Positions 1 to 8,966 of a stretch of 64,000 bases of DNA are shown piece after piece (within the stretch, counting starts at the first letter, position 1; every line of letters begins with the position of its first letter). The stretch is from Thiohalocapsa sp963695445. GTDB lineage: Bacteria; Pseudomonadota; Gammaproteobacteria; Chromatiales; Chromatiaceae. The notes under the pieces are model-generated. The model did no database searches, was not told the DNA's origin, and saw nothing but the letters and a program-made list of their open reading frames with translations. Where the stretch lies: the NCBI GenBank assembly GCA_963695445.1, contig CAVOGV010000003.1, forward strand, positions 50,817 through 114,816, given 5' to 3'. Made by a program: the position numbers and the translations under genes.

Positions 1-2
1 CC

Positions 3-941
3 ACCGGCACCCCGGACGACTACTGCGCGGTGGACTTCCAGGCCCTGTCCGAGTCGTTCTCGGCCCAGTGCGTGCGCATGGATCGCGACAAGGAGCGCTT
101 CAGCGACAAGCACGTCAGCCAGCTCTACGGCACCGAGGTGAAGAAGATCCGCAAAGACGGCAGCGACTACGTCGTCAGCACCAACCGCGGCGACATGCTA
201 GCGCGTTCGGTGGTGGTCTGTGCCGGCGGTCACTCGTTACTCATGGCACAGGCGATGGGCTTCGGTCTCGAGTACTCGTGCCTGCCCGTGGCGGGATCGT
301 TCTACTTCGCCCCGGAGGCATTGAACGGCAAGGTCTATACGGTGCAAAACCCGAACCTGCCCTTTGCCGCCGTGCATGGCGATCACGACGTCAAGGAGCG
401 CGGCAAGACCCGCTTCGGACCCACCGCGCTGATGCTGCCGATGCTGGAGCGCTACAACCGCGCCACCGTGCGTGATTTCTTCAAAGTACTGCGCATGGAC
501 CACAACGTGGCCGCCACGCTATGGGATCTGATGAAGGTCAGCGACATCCGCAACTATATCCTGCGCAACTTCCTCTATGAAGTACCCGGCCTGAATCGGC
601 GCCTGTTCGTGAAGGAGATCCGCAAGATCGTGCCAGACATCGAGGCCCGCGACATCGAGTACGCGGAAGGCTTCGGCGGCATCCGCCCGCAGCTCATCGA
701 CCGCAACACCCGCGAGCTCAAGATGGGCGAGGTCAAGATCATCGACGGCCACGGCATCGTCTTCAACATGACCCCGTCGCCGGGCGGCACAAGCTGCCTC
801 GGCAATGCCGAGCAGGACATGCGCCTGGTGGCCGAGCACCTGGGCGCCCGCGTGGACTGGGACGCGTTCGAGCGCGAGTTGCTGACGGGACACGAGGACA
901 TGCGCGACGAGCAAGCACCGATTTTGGCGGAGGCGAGCTGA
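3..941 (+). CDS. mqo: Malate:quinone oxidoreductase, Helicobacter type (5' end cut by window)
   Basis: The frame is open to the left edge, so this is the C-terminal part of an FAD-dependent enzyme that oxidises malate to oxaloacetate and reduces membrane quinone. The reading contains LPVAGSFYF, YTVQNPNLPFAAVHGD, GPTALMLP and FNMTPSPGGTSCLGNA. From memory these match the epsilonproteobacterial Mqo type much better than the E. coli Mqo type. The FAD-binding Rossmann segment lies outside the window. It stands alone, 130 bases before satD. The identification as Mqo rests on family recall; another DadA/Mqo-like FAD dehydrogenase is the alternative. Confidence 0.82.
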   Translation, partial: TGTPDDYCAVDFQALSESFSAQCVRMDRDKERFSDKHVSQLYGTEVKKIRKDGSDYVVSTNRGDMLARSVVVCAGGHSLLMAQAMGFGLEYSCLPVAGSFYFAPEALNGKVYTVQNPNLPFAAVHGDHDVKERGKTRFGPTALMLPMLERYNRATVRDFFKVLRMDHNVAATLWDLMKVSDIRNYILRNFLYEVPGLNRRLFVKEIRKIVPDIEARDIEYAEGFGGIRPQLIDRNTRELKMGEVKIIDGHGIVFNMTPSPGGTSCLGNAEQDMRLVAEHLGARVDWDAFERELLTGHEDMRDEQAPILAEAS

Positions 942-1011
942 GCGAACTGGGACGACGGCAGCGACGTCCCACACCCCACCACAATCAGCCTAAAAGGTTG
1001 TTATTGCCTAA

Positions 1012-1032
1012 ATTAAACTTTTTTGGTTTAAT
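1012..1032. promoter_or_regulatory. Inverted repeat upstream of satD, possible operator
   Basis: A perfect 7-base inverted repeat, ATTAAAC and GTTTAAT with a 7-base T-rich spacer, lies in an unusually AT-rich patch 40 bases before satD. SatD ends in a helix-turn-helix-like segment, so autoregulation at this site is plausible. This is inference. Confidence 0.4.
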
Positions 1033-1071
1033 TGCTATCAACTCAACCAGAAGGGCATACCGGCGCCCGGC

Positions 1072-1800
1072 ATGGCGGCCTCCTATCTCGCGATCATCGG
1101 CGATGTCATCGCCTCTCGGGCGATCACTGATCGGCTCGCTTTCCAGCGCCGTCTGCGCCGCACGCTCGAAGCGCGTAACGCCGAGCGCAGGTCCGGGGAC
1201 CAGTCGGCAGCACCAGAGGACGCAGTACCGGAGATAGCCGCGAAGGGCGCCTGGGCAAAGGCGCTCGCCTCCCCCTACACACTCACCCTCGGCGACGAAT
1301 TCCAAGTGCTGCTGCGGCAAGCCAGCGGTTGCTTTCTGGACTTGCTGCGGATCTCCGCGGACCTGTACCCGGAACAAATGCGCTTTGCACTGGCGCTCGG
1401 CGAGATCGACACCGCCATCAACCCGGAACAGGCCATCGGCATGGACGGCAGCGCCTTTCATCGCGCCCGCGGCGGTATCGACCAACTCAAGGCGGGTCGC
1501 GAACGCTGCCGCGTCGATGGCCTGCCGCCGCAACAGGCCAGTCTGATCAACAATGGGCTGACGCTTGCATTCGGTCGCCTCGACGGCGCCCGCGGCAGCC
1601 GGCTGCCCCTGGCGGCGGGGCTGCTGGCTGGCGAACCCATCGCGGAGATCGCACGCCGCCTCGGCAAGAGTGAGCAAACCCTTTATAAAACCGTGCGCAC
1701 CGCCGATCTGCACGCCATGGTGGGCTTTCTGACCGCTGTCGAAGAGCAATTGGATCAGTCCCTGGGGGATCGGTCCCTGGGAATCGGGGGCGCAGATTGA
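1072..1800 (+). CDS. SatD family protein
   Basis: The N-terminus MAASYLAIIGDVIASRAI fits the SatD family, whose members start with a short strand and a conserved GD-x-xSR motif. A middle block (LGDEFQVLL, then FALALGEIDT and AIGMDGSAFHRAR) is also typical. The C-terminus (IAEIARRLGKSEQTLYKTVRTA) looks like a helix-turn-helix. The biochemical role is unknown; the name comes from a streptococcal acid-tolerance locus. The stop lies 2 bases before the next gene, a DUF3307-type membrane protein, the usual partner, so the two form one transcription unit. Confidence 0.72.
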   Translation: MAASYLAIIGDVIASRAITDRLAFQRRLRRTLEARNAERRSGDQSAAPEDAVPEIAAKGAWAKALASPYTLTLGDEFQVLLRQASGCFLDLLRISADLYPEQMRFALALGEIDTAINPEQAIGMDGSAFHRARGGIDQLKAGRERCRVDGLPPQQASLINNGLTLAFGRLDGARGSRLPLAAGLLAGEPIAEIARRLGKSEQTLYKTVRTADLHAMVGFLTAVEEQLDQSLGDRSLGIGGAD

Positions 1801-1802
1801 CC

Positions 1803-2631
1803 ATGGCGGCATTCAGCACGTTTCTCTTGTTGTTGCTCACAAGCCGCGTCGTGCTGGTGGTGCGCGACGAGCCCCTGACCAATCGTCATGCCCTGACGCT
1901 GGCACTTACCCAGTCCGCTGCGCTGTTGACGGGCGTCCCCGATTGGCGCCTGCTGCCGCTGTTGGTCGTGATCCTGGCCAACAACCTCGTCGGCTGCCTG
2001 ACTGGAACGGCGCACGCCGGCGCGCGCCGGCGGCTACCGCCTGGGCGCGCTGATGGTCGTGCTGACGGTCGCTGGATTCAGCTTCACGCCGAGCCACCCG
2101 CTGCTGCTGAACGGCCCGCTGACGCTTGCCGTCGAATGGCTCCGTCAGCATTTTCTGTACGTCGCCGGGCTATCCGCGTCCGACGGCATCGCGATCGTCC
2201 TCGTGCTGATCGGCGCCCTGCTGGTCCTGAACGACGCCAACCTGCCCATTCGGCTGATCCTGCAAGTCATTCGCGTCGTGCCCCGCCGCAACGCCGACAC
2301 CAGTTACGCAACCAACTCCGACGCGGGCGACGAAGCATTGCAGACTATCATCATCCTACCGCCCGCCCATCCCGGTAGCGTCCCCCAGCGCCTGGACAAG
2401 CGTGACAACAATGCCGGGCGCTTCGTCGGCATGCTGGAGCGGCTACTGGTCTAGGGCTTCGTGCTGCAAGGTCAGTATGCCGCCATCGGCCTGATCCTGG
2501 CCGCCAAGAGTTTTGCCCGGTTAAAGGAGATGGACGAGGGCGACTTCGCCGAATATGTCCTCATCGGCACATTGTTGTCGGTGACCAGCGCCGTGGCCGC
2601 TGGGGAACTGGTAAAGCTATTGCGGCCCTGA
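1803..2631 (+). pseudogene. DUF3307-type membrane protein, frameshifted and with an in-frame TAG
   Basis: The first frame gives a hydrophobic N-terminus (TFLLLLLTSRVVLVVRDE) up to about 2010. A second frame continues from about 2040 with more membrane segments. After MLERLLV a TAG at 2452-2454 interrupts the frame, which then resumes with VLQGQYAAIGLILAAKSFAR and EYVLIGTLLSV up to a TGA at 2629-2631. The last part matches the conserved C-terminus of DUF3307 proteins that pair with SatD. It therefore needs one frame correction and one codon change. Whether it is a decayed gene or a sequence error cannot be decided here. Confidence 0.68.
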
Positions 2632-2776
2632 TCGAGCCGTTGGCGCACCTCTTCGTTCGGGCGGGTTCGCGTGTCGCCCGCCAATGGCGGAGAGGCAGCC
2701 GCCCCTCGCAATGTCGGACGTTTGTGCATACCGAACGTCTACGACATCCATCCGCCGCAAAATTTCAGACGCATCG

Positions 2777-3640
2777 TCAGCGCAACAACAGCGTCGGAAT
2801 CTTTGCCGAGCGCAGCAGATCGGAGGTCTTGCTGCCGAACAGCAGGCTGCGCAGCGGTGAGTGGGCATAGGCGCCCATGATCAGCAGGTCGATGTCCTGA
2901 TCTTTCGCGTAGCGGGCGATGACGCGCTCGGCGTCGCCGGGGATCAGCGCGGTCGGGGCCTCGATGCCGGCGGACTCCAGCGTGGTCTTGGCCCAGTCGA
3001 GCTGTTTGGCCGCGTCCTTGCGTTGCTTGCCGGACATCAGCAGATGCACCGGCAGGTCGCGGAACAGCGGGCTGCTCGCGATCATCTCCACGCCCTTGCG
3101 GGTCACGGCCTTGCCGTCGAACGCGACCATGGCGCGCCTGGGTTCCTGGAAGCCCTCGGTGACGGCGAGGATGGGGCGATGCAGCGCCCGCACCATCTGC
3201 TCGACGTTGCGCCCGAGATCGCGCTGCGTGGTCTCGGCGGACTCGCCGCGACGCCCGAGCACGAACAGACGCACGCCTTCCGCCTGCTCCACCAGCGTCT
3301 GTTCCAGCGCCCCGTGCCGCTGCCGCACGTCGGGGGCGGGAACACCGGCGGCGATGGCACGTTCGCGCAACCGATTGAGAAAGATCCGGCCCTGTTCGCG
3401 GGCGTCGCGGCTGCGGGTCTCGTCCTGCTCGGAGAGCTTGCTCAGCAGCGCCTCCTGGGCACCGAAGCCGATGGCGCCGCTGTGGTCGTTGCCGATGGCG
3501 ATCTCGGGATGACGATCGAGGACGTGCAGAAACTCCAGCGGGGCATCCATCCGGCGCGCGGCCCAGGCCGCGTAGTCCGCGACATAGTCGGCAAAATGGG
3601 ATTGGTCGACGCAGGCGAGGACCTTGTTTTCCGTTTTCAT
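2777..3640 (-). CDS. Universal stress protein, tandem UspA domains
   Basis: The 287-residue protein has two UspA-like halves: an N-terminal KVLACVDQSHFADYVADYA strand-helix, and a second half ending in LLIMGAYAHSPLRSLLFGS, the G-x2-Y-x-HS type nucleotide-binding loop of the family. It is soluble, with no signal peptide. It lies 25 bases downstream of a SulP transporter gene on the same strand, so co-transcription is likely. UspA proteins commonly accompany ion transporters and may act as nucleotide-dependent regulators; that role here is inferred. Confidence 0.9.
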   Translation of the reverse strand: MKTENKVLACVDQSHFADYVADYAAWAARRMDAPLEFLHVLDRHPEIAIGNDHSGAIGFGAQEALLSKLSEQDETRSRDAREQGRIFLNRLRERAIAAGVPAPDVRQRHGALEQTLVEQAEGVRLFVLGRRGESAETTQRDLGRNVEQMVRALHRPILAVTEGFQEPRRAMVAFDGKAVTRKGVEMIASSPLFRDLPVHLLMSGKQRKDAAKQLDWAKTTLESAGIEAPTALIPGDAERVIARYAKDQDIDLLIMGAYAHSPLRSLLFGSKTSDLLRSAKIPTLLLR

Positions 3641-3665
3641 TGGCGATCTCTGGGGTGCTCTCCGG

Positions 3666-5141
3666 TCAATGGTCCATCAGCCGTTCGACGGCGTCGGGTT
3701 TGTCGTGCACGGCGAAGCGGTCGACCAGGGTCGCGCTGGCCTGATTCAGGCCGATCACCTCCACCTCGGTGCCCTCGCGGCGGAACTTCATCACCACCTT
3801 GTCGAGCGCGGTGACCGCGGTGATGTCCCAGAAGTGGGCGCGGCTGACGTCGATGCGGACCTTCTCGATCACCTCCTTGAAGTCGAACGCGCTGACGAAG
3901 CGTTCGGCTGACGCGAAGAACACCTGACCGATGACGCTGTAGGAGCGCACGCGGCCCTCGTCCTCGGACTGCGAGCCCACATACAGCACCTGGCCGACCT
4001 TGTGCGCAAAGAAGAACCCGGTCACCAGCACGCCCGCCAAGACGCCCTGGGCCAGGTCATGGGTCGCGACCACCACGATGACGGTGACGATCATCTCGGT
4101 ACTGAAGCTCTTCGGGTTGCTGCGCAGATTCCAGACCGAGGCCCAGTTGAAGGTGCCGATGGAGACCATGATCATCACCGCCACCAGCGCGGCCATCGGG
4201 ATCTGCGCGACCCAGTCGCCCAAGAACACCACCATGATCAATAGAAACAGGCCGGCGGACAGCGTCGACAGTCGGCCGCGGCCACCGGATTTCACGTTGA
4301 TCACCGACTGGCCGATCATCGCGCACCCTGCCATGCCGCCGACACAGCCGGAGGCGATGTTGGCGAGGCCCTGACCGACGCATTCGCGACGCTTGTTGCT
4401 GGGGGAGTCGGTCAGGTCGTCGACGATGGCCGCGGTCATCATCGACTCCAGCAGGCCAACCATCGCCATCGTTGCCGAGAACGGCAGGATGATCTGCAGC
4501 GTCTCCAGGTTCAACGGCACGTCCGGCAGCAGGAATACCGGCAGGCTGTCCGGCAGCTCGCCCATGTCGCCGACGGTGCGGATGTCGATCCCCAGGAAGA
4601 TCACGGCGATGGTCAGCACGACGATGGTCACCAGCGGCGACGGGATCGCCTTGGTGATGTACGGGAAGCCATAGATGATCGCCAGCCCGGCGGCGACCAC
4701 CGCGTAGACCTCCCAGCCCATGCCGATCAGTTCCGGCAACTGCGCCATGAAGATCAGAATGGCCAGCGCGTTGACGAAGCCGGTGATCACCGAGCGCGAG
4801 ACAAAACGCATCAGCACCGCCAGATTGAGCCAGCCGGCGATGATCTGCAGCACGCCGGTGAGCAAGGTGGCGGCGAGCAGGTATTGCAGGCCGTGGTCCT
4901 TGACCAGCGTCACCATCAGCACCGCCATGGCGCCGGTGGCCGCCGAGATCATGCCCGGGCGCCCGCCGGCAAAGGCGATCACGGTCGCGATGCAGAACGA
5001 GGCGTACAGGCCCACCTTGGGATCGACGCCGGCGATGATCGAAAACGCGATGGCCTCTGGGATCAGCGCCAGCGCGACGGCGAGCCCGGCGAGTAGATCG
5101 TTGCGGACGTTGGACAGCCAGTCCTGTTGCAGGGAGTTCAT
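3666..5141 (-). CDS. SulP family anion transporter with STAS domain
   Basis: The 491-residue protein starts MNSLQQDWLSNVRNDLLAGL, typical of SulP permeases. Membrane segments follow (ALALIPEAIAFSIIAGVDPKVGLYAS, then the TGAMAVL region), and there is a C-terminal cytosolic STAS domain from about residue 400 (RVRIDVSRAHFWDITAV). The substrate (sulfate, bicarbonate or another anion) cannot be read from sequence. It lies directly after a second SulP gene and before a UspA gene on the same strand, giving a SulP-SulP-UspA cluster. Confidence 0.9.
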   Translation of the reverse strand: MNSLQQDWLSNVRNDLLAGLAVALALIPEAIAFSIIAGVDPKVGLYASFCIATVIAFAGGRPGMISAATGAMAVLMVTLVKDHGLQYLLAATLLTGVLQIIAGWLNLAVLMRFVSRSVITGFVNALAILIFMAQLPELIGMGWEVYAVVAAGLAIIYGFPYITKAIPSPLVTIVVLTIAVIFLGIDIRTVGDMGELPDSLPVFLLPDVPLNLETLQIILPFSATMAMVGLLESMMTAAIVDDLTDSPSNKRRECVGQGLANIASGCVGGMAGCAMIGQSVINVKSGGRGRLSTLSAGLFLLIMVVFLGDWVAQIPMAALVAVMIMVSIGTFNWASVWNLRSNPKSFSTEMIVTVIVVVATHDLAQGVLAGVLVTGFFFAHKVGQVLYVGSQSEDEGRVRSYSVIGQVFFASAERFVSAFDFKEVIEKVRIDVSRAHFWDITAVTALDKVVMKFRREGTEVEVIGLNQASATLVDRFAVHDKPDAVERLMDH

Positions 5142-5142
5142 G

Positions 5143-7227
5143 TCAGCCGTATGTGGTTTCCATAAAGGTCAGCGCCTTCTCCTTGGTTTTGAAGAAGTTG
5201 TCGCGGCTGAGCACATCGAACAGCTTGCCCTTGCAGAGCGTGTCGTAGACCTGCGATTTCAGGCTGGAGAAGTAGATCTCCACGCCACTGTCGCGGAAGT
5301 TGTCGATGACGTCGCGCATGCGTTCCTCGCCGGTCACGTCGATGTCGTTGATGCCGCTGCCGATGACCAGCACGGCCTTGGCCTGGGGATTGCGCGAGCG
5401 CGCCTCCAGCAGGACGTCTTCGAAGCGGGACGCGTTGACGAAGTTCAAGCGAGCCGTCGAAGCGCACGGCGATGAAGTTCTTCGCCCAGGGGGTCGAGCC
5501 CGGTGGTGCTGATGCCGGCCAGCGTGCCGTCCGGCTGGCGACCGACGATGTCGGTGCGCGGCGCCATGGTGCGCACCAGAAACAGCACGATGGCGAGGCC
5601 GGCGCCGAGCAGGATGCCGTTGGCCAGCTGCGGCGCCATCGCCAGGGTCGCGACAAAGGTGATGACGCCGACCAGCGCCTCCTGGCGCTCGATGCGCCAG
5701 GCGCGGATCAGGGCGCGGACGTTGATGAGCCCGAACACCGCCATCATCACGATCACGGCCAGCACCGCCTGCGGCAGGTGGTACAGCAGCGGCGTCAGGT
5801 AGAGCAACACCAGCATCACGGCGATGGCGCTGAAGATGGCGAACAAGCCGGTCTTGGCGCCGCTCTTGGCCGCCACCGCGGAGCGCGAGAACGAACCGCT
5901 GACGGTGTAGGAACTAAAAAAGCTGCCGACGATGTTGGCCAACCCCTGGCCGACCAACTCCTTGCTGGTGTCGACCCGCTCGCGGGTCTGCGCGGCGATG
6001 GCCTTGGAGATGGACGTGGCCTCCATGAAGCCGATCAGCGCCATCACCAGCGCCGACGGCAACATGACCCAGAAGAAGCCCATGTCCAGCGTCGGCACCT
6101 GCAGGCTCGGCAGGCCGGACGGGATGTCACCCACGACCGCGCCGCCGCCCATCAGCGTCAGGGTCTCGCCCTTCACCTTGCTGATGCGCCAGTAGCGCCC
6201 GTCCGTCACCAGCTCCCGCGGTACCGCGCCCTTGCGAAAGAACAGGTCCTCGCCGCCGGGGGCGATCACATGCTCGAACCGCAGGTTGTGCAACGACACC
6301 TGGCGCTCGTTGTTGGCCAGCTTGCGCTGATCCATTTCGCGGTTCAACACGCGCAGATCCGCCTCCAGCAGCGCCTGCTCGGCAAAGCGCGCCTCATCCT
6401 TGGCCGCCGCCACGGTCGCGGATATCCTGATTGATGCGCGCGGTGGTCACGGCCAGCGAGCCGATGGCGCGCTCGGTCGAGGCGTAGCCCAGGGCCAGTT
6501 CGCGTGCCTCGGTGTCCTGAATGGTGTCGACGCTGACGGTCTGATTGCGCTCGAAGCCGATGGCCCAGCTGACGATGGTGGTCAGCACCACCGCCGACAG
6601 CACGCCCGGCACTTTCGGCGTGTAGCGTTTGGCGCCGACGATGATGGCGTAGGTCGCGACGGCGAACAGCAGCGTCGGCACATGGGAATGCTGCAACTGC
6701 TCGAACACCGTCCACAGGTCCGCGACGAAGTTGTCGGTACGCGGAAACGGCACGTTCAGGATCTTGCTGAGCTGGGATAGACCGATGATCAGCGCCGCCG
6801 CGTTGGTGAAGCCGATGATGACCGGGCTGGACAGAAAGTTGACCAGAATGCCCATGCGCAGCAGTCCGAGCGCGAGGCGTAGCACGCCCACCATCAGCGC
6901 CAGCATCACCGACAGCGTGATGAACGCCTCGCTGCCGAGCGGCGCCAGCGGCAACACCGCCGCCGCCGACATCAACGACAACATGGCCACCGGCCCCGTG
7001 TGCAACTGCGGCAGCGAGCCCCAGAGCGAGGCGACGATCACCGGCAGAAACGAGGCATAGAGGCCGTAGACCACCGGCAACCCGGCGAGCTGGGCATAGG
7101 CCATGCTCTGCGGGATCAGCACCAGCGCGACGGTGATGCCCGCAACCAGGTCCGCGCGCAGCGTGACGCCGCTCATCGGGAACCAGCGGAGAAAAGGAAA
7201 CAGATTGGTCAGCAGAGAACGGTACAT
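5143..7227 (-). CDS. Second SulP transporter with internal insertion; three frame breaks
   Basis: Translation from 7227 gives a SulP N-terminus (RWFPMSGVTLRADLVAGI, LIPQSMAYAQLAGLPVVYGLYAS). Near 6400 the frame shifts; near 5480 and at 5452 it shifts again before the STAS domain (VLVIGSGINDIDVTGEER) and the end. At 5452 the strand reads CTCGCTTGAACTTC, and removing one T restores the family sequence DGSLNFVN. Compared with ordinary SulP proteins there is an extra segment of roughly 130 residues between the central membrane block and VVGDIPSGLPSLQ, rich in coiled-coil residues (ALLEADLRVLNREMDQRK). The breaks look like sequence errors, because the protein is intact across them. Confidence 0.85.
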
Positions 7228-7491
7228 CGCGATCCGGCGAACTCAGGTTGGGGCTGGACGAAAATCCCCACAGTTTACCGGATCATTGCCCGGCGATTGA
7301 TAGATGTGCGGACCGGATAGGATCGAAGGTGATCTATGGCCGGCGCATTCCATCGCCGCCCGTTGCTAACCACTGTCGCGTTGGTCGCAACGTCTCCTCA
7401 CCGGGTTTTCAGGTTGCTTAAACCTCGGTGCTAGGGCAATCTGCCGGCGCCTGATCACGATCGACAAACACAAAAGACTGGAGGATTTCTC

Positions 7492-8223
7492 ATGCGCCAC
7501 TGCTATTGGCTGCCCGTCGCTGCCTTGCTTTTTTGCGGCTCGACGCTCCAGGCCCAGCCAGCTGGACCTGGCCCGGGTGCTGACGGCTCGGCACCCGGCC
7601 AAGGTCCATACGGCTATGGCTACAGCCCGATGCAACCGCGACCAATGCGCCCGACGACGCCGCGCTCCAGCGCCGGCCGCGAAGCCGCCGCCACCATCAG
7701 CGCCGGGCTGGACAAGCTGTTCGAATTCCTGCGCAGCGACAAGCAGCCGAACAAGCTGCAAACGGCGGCCTTTCTCGACCGCGAGATCGCGCCGTATTTC
7801 GACTTCGCTTACATGGCCCAGTTCGTCGCCGGCCCCAACTGGGAGCGGATGTCGGGCGAGCAGCGCCAAGCCCTGGCCGCGCAGCTCGAATCCCGCATCC
7901 TCGGCGGCTTGACCGAGCGGCTGGTGCAGTACAGCGATCAAAAGGTCCGCTATCTGCGCCCGCGGCCCGGCAAGCGCGGCAGCGTCGATGTCCAGGTAGG
8001 CCTGATGAGTCCTGGCACCTACCCCGCCAAGCTCGTGTTCAGGCTCTATGCCGTCGGCGACGGCTGGAAGGTCTACGACGTGCTCGCGGAAGGGCGCAGC
8101 CTGCTCGCCTACTATCGCACCGCGTTCGACCAGCGCACGGCTCCCCAGCGCCAGACACAACCCCAGGTCCAACCTCGAATGCGGCCCCAAATGCCGCCCC
8201 AGTTCCAGCCCAATCTCCGCTGA
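7492..8223 (+). CDS. MlaC/Ttg2-like phospholipid-binding protein
   Basis: A signal peptide (LPVAALLFCGSTLQAQ) is followed by a Pro/Gly-rich linker and an MlaC-like fold: an amphipathic FLDREIAPYFDFAYMAQFVAG segment, then RMSGEQRQALAAQLE, and strands ending YAVGDGWKVYDVLAEG, close to the family motif for a helper of intermembrane lipid transport. The C-terminal tail is Pro/Gln/Arg-rich and unusual for MlaC. A ribosome-binding site (GGAGG) lies about 8 bases before the ATG. No mlaA, mlaD, mlaE or mlaF is nearby, so it may be a stand-alone paralogue. Confidence 0.68.
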   Translation: MRHCYWLPVAALLFCGSTLQAQPAGPGPGADGSAPGQGPYGYGYSPMQPRPMRPTTPRSSAGREAAATISAGLDKLFEFLRSDKQPNKLQTAAFLDREIAPYFDFAYMAQFVAGPNWERMSGEQRQALAAQLESRILGGLTERLVQYSDQKVRYLRPRPGKRGSVDVQVGLMSPGTYPAKLVFRLYAVGDGWKVYDVLAEGRSLLAYYRTAFDQRTAPQRQTQPQVQPRMRPQMPPQFQPNLR

Positions 8224-8235
8224 CAGTAAGCAAGG

Positions 8236-8312
8236 AACAAGGGCCAAAAACGCGCAATCGCGCTGTGCAGCGGCCCTTGGCCCTCGGCGCTTGGCCCGCT
8301 GGAAGCAAGGCA
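8236..8312. repeat. Dispersed repeat family C (GGGCCAAGCGCC type), copy 1
   Basis: Intergenic sequence with AAGGGCC, GGCCCTTGGCCC and GGCGCTTGGCCCG blocks that also occur at 35995-36093 and 47306-47402. It lies between the MlaC-like gene and the retropepsin gene. Confidence 0.6.
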
Positions 8313-8402
8313 GAGGCGCAGCAACACGGCGCCGCACGCTTGTCCGCCTGAGGCTTCGCCTCGTTAGTGATGAACCGCCGGTCTCGTCCCCATATAGGCT
8401 GC

Positions 8403-8939
8403 ATGAACGGAGACCTCCCAAGCACTGACGACCTCCCCTCGCGCTTTGGCAAGGCACTACTGATCGCCGCCTGGATCGTCGGCCTCGCGCTGCTGGTGCT
8501 GTTCTTCAGCAACCTGCTGGAACACCAACGCAATCCCAATCCGGACCCGTCATTGGAGATCAATGCCGCGGGTCTTCCGCAAGTGGTGCTGCAACGCAAC
8601 CGCATGGGCCACTACGTGGCGCGGGGCAGTATCAACGGCGCGGCCGTGACCTTTCTACTCGACACCGGCGCCACATCCGTGGCGCTGCCGCTGGAACTGG
8701 CTCGGCAGTTGGAACTGCCCATGCGCCCAGGCGGCATGAGCAAGACCGCCAACGGCCTCGTGCAGACCTGGTCCACGCGCCTCTCCAGCGTCAGCCTCGG
8801 CGGGCTCACGGCGCGCAATGTGCGTGCCGTCGTGATGCCCAATATGCCCGGAGACGAGGTCTTACTCGGCATGAACTACTTGAAGCGCTTCGAGATGATC
8901 CAGCGCGGCAACACGCTGACGCTCCGCGTTCCGGGGTAA
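8403..8939 (+). CDS. Membrane-anchored retropepsin-like aspartic protease (clan AA)
   Basis: One N-terminal membrane segment (ALLIAAWIVGLALLVLFF) precedes a single retroviral-type protease domain with the catalytic motif FLLDTGATSVALP and a second-half motif EVLLGMNYLKRFEM. Clan AA enzymes of this length (about 180 residues, TIGR02281 type) are expected to act as dimers with the domain on the far side of the membrane. The ATG at 8403 is preferred over an upstream ATG at 8367 because the upstream stretch lies over the repeat region. The natural substrate is unknown. Confidence 0.8.
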   Translation: MNGDLPSTDDLPSRFGKALLIAAWIVGLALLVLFFSNLLEHQRNPNPDPSLEINAAGLPQVVLQRNRMGHYVARGSINGAAVTFLLDTGATSVALPLELARQLELPMRPGGMSKTANGLVQTWSTRLSSVSLGGLTARNVRAVVMPNMPGDEVLLGMNYLKRFEMIQRGNTLTLRVPG

Positions 8940-8966
8940 GCGGGCTAGAACTAAGGCAATCCCGGC

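Noticed and set aside
985..1812. Minus-strand reading of 275 residues opposite satD
   Set aside because: It is the antisense of the recognised SatD gene, as expected in high-GC DNA.
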